A stretch of DNA of 11,477 nt from Caldisericota bacterium. Its GTDB lineage: Bacteria > Caldisericota > Caldisericia > Cryosericales > Cryosericaceae. Both the position numbers and the translations under genes were made by a program. Position 1 is the first letter of the stretch. Each line of letters begins with the position of its first letter. The notes below the pieces were generated by a model. That model made no database searches. It was not told where the DNA came from and saw nothing but the letters and a program-made list of their open reading frames with translations. The stretch covers positions 1 to 11,477 of the forward strand of contig JAKLHS010000013.1 of the NCBI GenBank assembly GCA_022710025.1, given 5' to 3'. Shown in pieces: positions 6,810 to 11,477 of this stretch.

Positions 6810-8327
6810 ATGAATACAGACAGAACCGAATTTCGACTCGTCGCCGGCACGCTGGCAGCTCCCCAGCACATGGAAAAACTTCAGAAGCTGGGACTGAGTT
6901 CCTCGCTCTTCGAGGATAACGATCTTCGTTCTGTCCTGGATGCATTTCAGTGGTACAGCTCAAACCATGGGGCGGACGGAGGCAAGGTCGACCTGCCGCT
7001 GTTCACTGTCTACCTGACGGAGGAACGCCACGTATCGCCCGCTATCGCTGCCCTGGTCGCGCGGCTCACAGATGCGGGCGGGGAAGACATGGCGACACTC
7101 ATCGAGCTGCTGGATCGACTCAAGGCACGTGCCGCCCGGCGAAAGCTCCGGACTATCGCCGACAATATCGCTGCATTCACCGACTCCGAAAAGCAACCTC
7201 GGCGCATAGAAGACTTTGCCTCGGACATCTCCGAGCAGCTGCGTCAGGTGGCTCGCCTGTCCTCCCAGAGCAAACAGGAACCGATTCGGGACGAGCTCCT
7301 GCGGTACGTGGAGGAAGTCCGCACGAGAGAGGTGGGCCGCCCTACCATCATGGGGATGAGCATTGCGCCGTATGACAATCTGAATGTCGCGCTCTCCGGT
7401 CTGCGCCCGGGATTCTATTACGCGCTGGGGGGAGCTCCCCGCAGGGGAAAGACGAATCTCATGCTGCGCCTGGCGACACTGGCCGCCCGCAACGAGAAGA
7501 TACCCGTTCTCTATTACTCTTACGAGCAGACGCGGCGCGTCCTGCTGACTCGTGTGTTGTCGCAGGAATCTCTCATCAACCCTCTCATTCTGCAGACGGG
7601 AGACATCCGCACGAAAGCAGATCTTGTGACGCGGTTCAACAAAGGCATCCGCGAGACATCAACGTACATGGATAACTTCTACCTGTTCGAAGGAGACCGT
7701 CAGGACACGATCGAGCATATCCGCAGCGTCGCGTACGGCATCATGGACGCGCAGCATGCGAGTCGCTGCGCCATCTTCCTGGATTACCTGCAGAAGGTTC
7801 CTACCGTCAACCCCTATGCAAGCCTGCAGAAACAGGTCGACGAGGTCTCCGGCCTCATCGCTCAGCTTTCCACGGAACTGCAATCCCCTATCGTGGCAGT
7901 GTCGTCATTCGACAAAGACGGATGCCGCATGGATACTGAGATATCGAAAGATCGGCCGACCATGTTCAACTGTACGGGCGGCGGTGACATCGAGTATGAC
8001 GCGGATGTCGCCCTCATCATCGTGAAGGATTACCACGATACCGCGCAACTTGACGAAAAGATCGCCAACGCGGTGCGCGAGGGGGCAGTCAATCCCCACC
8101 ATATACCACACTTCGACATCCTGAATCTGTACATCGACAAGAACCGTGACGCCCCCGAGGGCGGCAACATCATCGTCCAGTTCCTCTTCCTGATCGAAGA
8201 TAACCAGATGGTGGAGCTGGGTTACAAAGACGTCGAGGAACGCTACTCCTACGCCAAAGCGGGGAAGATCTTCGAATGGATGCTCAGTCGCGGTTACCTC
8301 GAGGCCGTCGGGCCGGGAGAGCACTGA
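6810..8327 (+). CDS. DnaB-family replicative helicase (divergent)
   Basis: The 505-residue protein has the full DnaB layout. A helical N-terminal domain (about 1-105, with LVAGTLA and VDLPLFTVYL matching the family's usual pattern) is followed by a charged linker and a RecA-like C-terminal ATPase (about 180-480). Walker A is GAPRRGKT (208-215), the catalytic Glu is E239 in SYEQ, Walker B is AIFLDYLQ (321-328), GGDIEYDADV is at 391-400 (usually GSIEQDADV), and DKNRDAPEG at 443-451 matches KQRNGPTG with the finger Lys and Arg kept. The motif normally reading SQLNR is SSFDKDG (365-371), losing the conserved Gln. It is either this organism's main helicase or a paralogue; DciA in the same locus favours a replication role. 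The RBS TAGGAGG overlaps the stop codon of the previous gene. The ATP-site residues are intact, so the enzyme should be active. Confidence 0.85.
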   Translation: MNTDRTEFRLVAGTLAAPQHMEKLQKLGLSSSLFEDNDLRSVLDAFQWYSSNHGADGGKVDLPLFTVYLTEERHVSPAIAALVARLTDAGGEDMATLIELLDRLKARAARRKLRTIADNIAAFTDSEKQPRRIEDFASDISEQLRQVARLSSQSKQEPIRDELLRYVEEVRTREVGRPTIMGMSIAPYDNLNVALSGLRPGFYYALGGAPRRGKTNLMLRLATLAARNEKIPVLYYSYEQTRRVLLTRVLSQESLINPLILQTGDIRTKADLVTRFNKGIRETSTYMDNFYLFEGDRQDTIEHIRSVAYGIMDAQHASRCAIFLDYLQKVPTVNPYASLQKQVDEVSGLIAQLSTELQSPIVAVSSFDKDGCRMDTEISKDRPTMFNCTGGGDIEYDADVALIIVKDYHDTAQLDEKIANAVREGAVNPHHIPHFDILNLYIDKNRDAPEGGNIIVQFLFLIEDNQMVELGYKDVEERYSYAKAGKIFEWMLSRGYLEAVGPGEH

Positions 8328-8333
8328 CCCCTC

Positions 8334-8360
8334 TGTAACCTTTTCTACGTCACTGCCGTA
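8334..8360 (+). promoter_or_regulatory. Candidate ECF-sigma promoter of the stress operon
   Basis: TGTAAC (8334-8339), a 17-base spacer and CGTA (8357-8360) resemble the SigW/RpoE-type ECF pattern (TGAAAC, 16-17 bases, CGTA). It lies 47 bases before the ATG of an ECF sigma gene and 7 bases after the preceding stop codon. Most ECF operons are driven by their own sigma factor, so autoregulation is inferred. No sigma-70-like promoter is evident in this gap. Confidence 0.55.
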
Positions 8361-8407
8361 GGCATGATGAGCACGGAGAGCAATCAACCACGGAGAGGAG
8401 CGGAACG

Positions 8408-8920
8408 ATGGAATCGGAGGCTGATCGCGAGCTCTTCGCCCGGTTGATGGCGGAGAGCGAGCGCCCTGTGTATTCTTTCCTGGCAGGCAAGGTCCGGGAT
8501 CGCAGCATTGCGTCGGATGTTGCGCAGGAAGCGTTTTTTCAGGCATACCGCCGCTTCAGCTCCTATGACAGGTCGCGTCCCTTTCTTCCGTGGATGATGA
8601 CCATTGCGTACAACTGTCTTGTGGATTACTGGCGGAAATCGGGGCGGGAAAGCGCGGATCTGCCGGACGAACAGTATCTGGCGGCACCCGACACGGATCA
8701 GGACGACGAATGGAAACAACAGGAGATCGTGAGAGCAATGACACACCTTTCCACAGATGACAGCGAACTGCTCACGATGTTTTATGCCGAAGAGCGCTCT
8801 CTCGCCGAGATAGGCGGGAGACTCGGCGTGAGCGAAGGTGCAGCCAAGGTCCGTCTCTTTCGTGCGCGTGCGGCGCTGAAGAAACAGATCGAGAACCGGA
8901 GGATGGGAGGATCGCGATGA
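8408..8920 (+). CDS. ECF-family RNA polymerase sigma factor
   Basis: The 170-residue protein has the two-domain ECF layout. Region 2 spans about 18-80, with DVAQEAFFQAYRRFSSYD (core binding and -10 recognition) and FLPWMMTIAYNCLVDYWRK. An acidic linker (about 83-103) follows. Region 4 spans about 107-162, with LLTMFYAEERSLAEIGGRLGVSEGAAKVRLFRARAALK as the -35-reading helix-turn-helix. It directs polymerase to a small stress regulon, and the likely target upstream is the TGTAAC/CGTA site. GAGAGGAG precedes the ATG at 8408. Its stop overlaps the next start as ATGA, coupling it to a membrane protein that probably restrains it. The five-gene operon points to envelope stress as the trigger. Confidence 0.93.
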   Translation: MESEADRELFARLMAESERPVYSFLAGKVRDRSIASDVAQEAFFQAYRRFSSYDRSRPFLPWMMTIAYNCLVDYWRKSGRESADLPDEQYLAAPDTDQDDEWKQQEIVRAMTHLSTDDSELLTMFYAEERSLAEIGGRLGVSEGAAKVRLFRARAALKKQIENRRMGGSR

Positions 8921-9372
8921 ATAGGGCGCGCATGACCGATGAGGAACTCGATATCCTTCTTGCGAAGTCGCTGTCATATCCCCGCGATATCGTACCCCCC
9001 GCGGACCTGACGATAGGTGTGATGAAGCGTATCGACGCGTGGGAGGAAAGCAGGAGAGCATCGCCGGCGACGAGCGTCCTTGCCCGTATCATGGCAGCAC
9101 GCATGAGAAACGGCGAACCCGTGGCGGTCCTCATGGGGGCAGCACTGTTTGCCGCGTTTTTTGTCGGGCTCTTCCTTGCGGGAGGATACGTGCTGGCAGT
9201 AAACTCTGCAACCATCCTTCGCTGTGTGCAGTTTCTCGTCGGGCCTGATCTTGATCAATTGCGGTCTCTTCTCGTCCTCGGAGGCATCGTTGCCGTGGGA
9301 ACACTGATACTCGGCAGCCTGGCTCTGAGTGAACGCCTGTTCGGCGTGAATGCCGGCTCTGCAGCATGCTGA
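8917..9372 (+). CDS. Two-TM membrane protein, putative anti-sigma factor
   Basis: The 151-residue product has a cytoplasmic N-terminal part of about 65 residues (DEELDILLAKSLSYPRDIVPPADLTIGVMKRID) resembling the sigma-binding region of membrane anti-sigma factors, with the 'PPADL...VM.RI' pattern. Two membrane helices follow at about 68-95 and 115-137. The HxxxCxxC zinc motif of ZAS-type anti-sigmas is absent; C103 and C151 are the only Cys residues. The assignment as anti-sigma rests mainly on position: it starts inside the sigma gene's stop codon (ATGA), with GGGAGG six bases upstream. The short loop between the helices gives little extracellular sensor, so sensing may be done by the downstream partners. 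Confidence 0.65.
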   Translation: MNRARMTDEELDILLAKSLSYPRDIVPPADLTIGVMKRIDAWEESRRASPATSVLARIMAARMRNGEPVAVLMGAALFAAFFVGLFLAGGYVLAVNSATILRCVQFLVGPDLDQLRSLLVLGGIVAVGTLILGSLALSERLFGVNAGSAAC

Positions 9373-10229
9373 CAAGAACGAGGAACCGGCGTGCGCTGAC
9401 GGCCATCGTCATCGGCCTGCTCATCCTGGCCGGGTCCGTGATCGTAAGCATCGTGAGTCGGAACGGTGGCATCGATGCCGGCGAATCGTATACGGCAGGA
9501 ACCGTCCTGGAATTGCCGGGGGGCTCCTCGGTCAGAATGTCTGTGACGGGCGGCAGCCTCGAGATCACCGTCGGTACGTCCCCGTCACTATCGTCCGGCA
9601 GGATCCTCGTGGAAAGCGACGGTTTTCGCAAAGACACGCGGGCAAAGGTCGGTACGTATGGATTGCGCGCTGCCGTCGGCAGCAGCAGGGAGGGGAACAC
9701 ACGCCGTCTGACGGTGGTAGTGCCGGACAACAGCGCGTTGACGCTCACATTGGTGGGCGACGCGCACCTCGTGCTGAATGAAGCACGCCTGAGGGAGCTG
9801 GTACTGGCCGGAGTCTCGTCCACGCTGGAAATGGACGCTTCCGATCCCGGATCCGTGATCGACGACGTGCGGGTTCAAAGTGTTACCGGCGATTTCTCGG
9901 CGCAGCGGCTGGGCAATCTCGACATGGAACGGCTGACCGTCGGGAGCATGACCGGGACATACGACCTGGATCTTTCAGGCTCTCTGCGAAGGCACTGTGA
10001 TATCTCGTTGCAGCGGATTGTAGGAAACGGAACCGTGAGAATCCCCGGTACGCCGGGGACGAGGTTGACCGTACGGAATATCGTGGGAGAGATCGTGCCG
10101 TCGGGACTGACGGACGACGGCCAGAAGACCTTCCTGAACTCGTCTGCTGCCGGCGGCGCTGAGCGGCAGGTCATTCTGGAAATCGGCAGCGTAGTAGGGC
10201 AGATAAAACTCGTGGAGGCACAGCAATGA
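9366..10229 (+). CDS. Membrane-anchored beta-rich protein, DUF4097/toastrack-like
   Basis: The 287-residue protein has one N-terminal hydrophobic anchor at about 9-31 after a basic tip (MLTRTRNRRA). The rest is an outside domain rich in alternating short beta strands and Gly/Ser/Asp turns (for example LELPGGSSVRMSV, LTVVVPDNSALTLTLVGD, LTVGSMTGTYDLDLSG, GTVRIPGTPGTRLTV). This is the look of the DUF4097 or LiaF-C 'toastrack' beta-solenoid folds found beside LiaF and PspC in envelope-stress operons. It begins in a 7-base overlap (ATGCTGA) with the previous gene. No clear ribosome-binding site is visible, so translational coupling is likely. The family assignment is by pattern and neighbourhood, not by a diagnostic motif; the ligand is unknown, and lipid or cell-wall sensing is a guess. 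Confidence 0.6.
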   Translation: MLTRTRNRRALTAIVIGLLILAGSVIVSIVSRNGGIDAGESYTAGTVLELPGGSSVRMSVTGGSLEITVGTSPSLSSGRILVESDGFRKDTRAKVGTYGLRAAVGSSREGNTRRLTVVVPDNSALTLTLVGDAHLVLNEARLRELVLAGVSSTLEMDASDPGSVIDDVRVQSVTGDFSAQRLGNLDMERLTVGSMTGTYDLDLSGSLRRHCDISLQRIVGNGTVRIPGTPGTRLTVRNIVGEIVPSGLTDDGQKTFLNSSAAGGAERQVILEIGSVVGQIKLVEAQQ

Positions 10230-10753
10230 ACAACAGTATCGACCGGCGAGTGGCGCTGGGAGCTCTCCTTGTGGCGCTCGGCAGCCACTTCCTCCTGCAG
10301 GCGATTCCGAGCTCGGGATACTCGTTCGGCATCGTCGTCCCGATAGCGGCCTACGTGATCTTCCTGGGTGTCTATGGGGCGGTGAGCGGTTTTCAGAGGG
10401 GAGCTCGGGACAGCGTTTTCTGGAGTGCCATCCTGGCGCTTATCGGTGTCATTGTCCTGCTTCAGGCGCTCGATGTGATCCGCTTCAGTTTCACTACCTT
10501 CACCGGAGCGGTCATCATGGCGGCCGGCCTCTCGGTCGTGGTATCGAACCTGCCGGAGCCGGGCCAGGAGGGCTCGTTTCGTACCGGCTTCACATGGGGC
10601 GCCCTGGCAATCGGTGTCGGTGTCCTCGTTTTTCTGTCGGGGCTGGAGGTCATCCCCGCCCACGCAGTCAGTATCATCCAGAAATCAGCGGTCGGAGGGT
10701 TGTTTCTTATTCTCGGACTGGTAGTTCTCATCAAGGGAGGTAAGCAGCAATGA
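10226..10753 (+). CDS. Six-TM membrane protein, LiaF/LiaI-like transmembrane region
   Basis: The 175-residue protein is almost all membrane. Hydrophobic segments lie at about 9-27, 33-55, 63-84, 90-107, 120-143 and 152-170, separated by very short loops. Paired helices with patterns such as ALGALLVALG and WSAILALIGVIVLLQALDVI resemble the LiaI/LiaF-type transmembrane modules (DUF5668-like) of cell-wall antibiotic response systems. It lacks a soluble toastrack domain of its own; the preceding gene may provide that part as a separate protein. It starts with ATGA overlapping the previous stop, with GTGGAGG eight bases upstream, and it overlaps the PspC gene in the same way. Confidence 0.65.
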   Translation: MNNSIDRRVALGALLVALGSHFLLQAIPSSGYSFGIVVPIAAYVIFLGVYGAVSGFQRGARDSVFWSAILALIGVIVLLQALDVIRFSFTTFTGAVIMAAGLSVVVSNLPEPGQEGSFRTGFTWGALAIGVGVLVFLSGLEVIPAHAVSIIQKSAVGGLFLILGLVVLIKGGKQQ

Positions 10754-11139
10754 AGAGCTTTGACAGACCGGACGAAGAAGCGGTCGGTGTATGCATGAAA
10801 TGCGGGAAAGCCCTGGCCCGCGAGGAAGTGATCATGGTCGACGGGAAGGTCATGTGCGCCGCCTGCGCACCACAGCAGGAACCCGCTGGTTCCGGCGTTC
10901 CCGGCCAGGCCGAAGGAATGCAACAGGAGCAGCAGTTGGCGCACGGCGGCTCCAAGAGACTGTACCGTTCACGCAAAAATCAGGTCATCGGCGGCGTGGC
11001 AGCCGGCGTGGCGGAGTATTTCGACATCGATCCCACGATCGTACGCATCGCGTGGGCCCTGCTTGCCATAGCGTGGGGAACCGGGATCCTCATCTATCTC
11101 ATCTGCTGGCTGGTGATCCCGGTCAACCCGAACGAGTAA
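10750..11139 (+). CDS. PspC-domain membrane protein with N-terminal zinc ribbon
   Basis: This 129-residue protein has two parts. Residues 15-39 hold CMKC and CAAC, a four-Cys zinc ribbon with 17 residues between the pairs. A Gln/Gly-rich linker follows. Residues 69-124 form a PspC domain (KRLYRSRKNQVIGGVAAGVAEYF, DIDPTIVRIAWALL, then a membrane stretch ending YLICWLVIP). PspC is the membrane sensor of the phage-shock response in proteobacteria and a common partner in envelope-stress operons elsewhere. No pspA or pspB is visible here. AGGGAGGT precedes the ATG, which overlaps the previous stop as ATGA. As last gene of the operon it is followed by no strong U-tract terminator until the 11196-11230 palindrome. 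Confidence 0.88.
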   Translation: MKSFDRPDEEAVGVCMKCGKALAREEVIMVDGKVMCAACAPQQEPAGSGVPGQAEGMQQEQQLAHGGSKRLYRSRKNQVIGGVAAGVAEYFDIDPTIVRIAWALLAIAWGTGILIYLICWLVIPVNPNE

Positions 11140-11174
11140 ATGGCAGATTGCCTGCTGCAATATTGTCAGTAAAT

Positions 11175-11183
11175 TGTGGATAA
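11175..11183 (-). other. Isolated perfect DnaA box
   Basis: TGTGGATAA is an exact match to the DnaA-box consensus and lies alone in the 90-bp gap after the PspC gene. It may be a DnaA-binding site outlying from the origin, or chance; a single 9-mer has little weight on its own. Confidence 0.4.
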
Positions 11184-11195
11184 CTAGTATCCCCC

Positions 11196-11230
11196 GTGTT
11201 TCCCCGACAACGTCGTTGTCGGGGAAACAC
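11196..11230. repeat. 16-bp perfect palindrome (REP-like hairpin or terminator) beside a transposase-like gene
   Basis: Bases 11196-11211 and 11215-11230 are exact reverse complements around a GTC loop. The stem is GC-rich in its middle with TTT/AAA steps. No U-tract follows on either strand, and the T-rich side is on the 5' arm, unlike a standard intrinsic terminator, although the structure would still hinder convergent transcripts. Its last base is the last base of the neighbouring minus-strand stop codon. Because that gene resembles REP-associated transposases, the palindrome is a candidate REP-type element. Confidence 0.6.
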
Positions 11231-11477
11231 TATGTCGACACGGAAAGCCCAGCATCTCCAGCATCGCTCGGCGCACGCATCCGTCGCAGATACCGCATGA
11301 TGGTCGTCCGGTGAACGCCGAGGTGTTCTGCGATCTGTTCATGCGTGTAGCCTAGGTGAACGGCGCCGGCGATACGCGCGGACAACGCTGATCGCTCACG
11401 GCTGGTTCCGGATGAGAACAGCTCCGACAGCGGTGGCCGGGTCAGAAAGAGAAGCGCTCGCGCTGCCGACGGATTCC
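11230..11477 (-). CDS. C-terminal part of a REP-associated Y1-transposase-like protein (helix-turn-helix tail)
   Basis: The minus-strand frame from the window edge to TAG at 11232-11230 encodes 81 complete visible residues, with no Met start inside the window and the N-terminal part missing. It reads LTRPPLSELF, then a helix-turn-helix AGAVHLGYTHEQIAEHLGVHRTTIMRYLRR, then a short tail ending GLSVST. An RPxLxELF segment followed by Y-x-x-x-x-IA-x-x-LG-x-H-x-xT is the usual C-terminus of REP-associated tyrosine transposases (RAYT, Y1 HUH family), which act on palindromic REP sequences. The catalytic HUH and Tyr motifs would be upstream and cannot be seen, so another helix-turn-helix protein (for example a resolvase-type regulator) is possible. 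Confidence 0.55.
   Translation of the reverse strand, partial: NPSAARALLFLTRPPLSELFSSGTSRERSALSARIAGAVHLGYTHEQIAEHLGVHRTTIMRYLRRMRAPSDAGDAGLSVST

Noticed and set aside
7905..8546. Minus-strand open frame of 213 codons over the helicase end and sigma gene
   Set aside because: It shadows two well-supported plus-strand genes and their promoter and has no recognisable domain.
8748..8756. DnaA-box-like TTTCCACAG inside the sigma gene
   Set aside because: It is not an exact match, lies in conserved coding sequence and is isolated.
8384..9061. Minus-strand open frame of 225 codons opposite the ECF sigma gene
   Set aside because: It is antisense to a clear sigma factor, with Arg/Ser/Pro-rich shadow composition.
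9131..9823. Minus-strand frame of 230 codons across the anti-sigma and toastrack-like genes
   Set aside because: Shadow frame, Ser/Arg/Pro-rich; the plus-strand genes have membrane helices, stop-start overlaps and operon context.
11147..11161. Small ATTGC/GCAAT inverted repeat after the PspC gene as a terminator
   Set aside because: The stem is only 5 bp, AT-containing and has no U-tract.
1..11477. CRISPR array, tRNA, rRNA or riboswitch
   Set aside because: No regularly spaced repeats, no cloverleaf-like or rRNA sequence and no recognisable riboswitch core were seen on either strand by reading.

Overview
The window reads as bacterial chromosome around a replication-initiation locus. It is GC-rich by eye (not counted), densely packed and has bacterial start and ribosome-binding signals. 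The core is a leftward (minus-strand) cluster dnaA (3911-5251), dnaN (2645-3724), recF (1558-2625) and dciA/DUF721 (980-1561). The phylum cannot be fixed from these bases. DciA points to a lineage that does not rely on a DnaC/DnaI-type helicase loader. GerMN, LiaF-like, PspC and SigW-like promoter features look Gram-positive or deep-branching rather than proteobacterial. The usual rpmH/rnpA genes are not upstream of dnaA here; a GerMN-domain gene is, divergently.

Left edge: the last 79 residues of a protein ending in a PDZ domain (1-240, probably an HtrA/DegP-type protease) converge on methylglyoxal synthase (mgsA, 304-729, minus). A strong bidirectional hairpin terminator (264-293) lies between them. 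The 250 bp between mgsA and dciA hold a cluster of DnaA boxes, two of them forming a perfect inverted pair just after the dciA stop codon. A second DnaA-box cluster lies between dnaA and dnaN (3725-3910), the classical oriC position, so the origin may be bipartite.

Middle: divergent from dnaA, a membrane-anchored protein with three GerMN-like repeats (5451-6800) is followed 9 bp later by a full-length but divergent DnaB-family helicase (6810-8327). Divergent promoters may overlap around 5396-5404.

Right part: a tight five-gene plus-strand operon (8408-11139) encodes an ECF sigma factor, a two-TM putative anti-sigma protein, an anchored beta-rich DUF4097/toastrack-like protein, a six-TM LiaF/LiaI-like membrane protein and a PspC protein with an N-terminal zinc ribbon. 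Each junction overlaps by 4 or 7 bases. An ECF-type promoter (TGTAAC, 17 bases, CGTA) sits upstream. The arrangement suggests an autoregulated envelope-stress module combining Lia-like and Psp-like parts.

Right edge: after an isolated perfect DnaA box (11175-11183) and a 16-bp perfect palindrome (11196-11230), the C-terminal 81 residues of a minus-strand protein enter from outside the window. It ends in a helix-turn-helix that resembles the tail of REP-associated Y1 transposases. Its stop codon shares a base with the palindrome.
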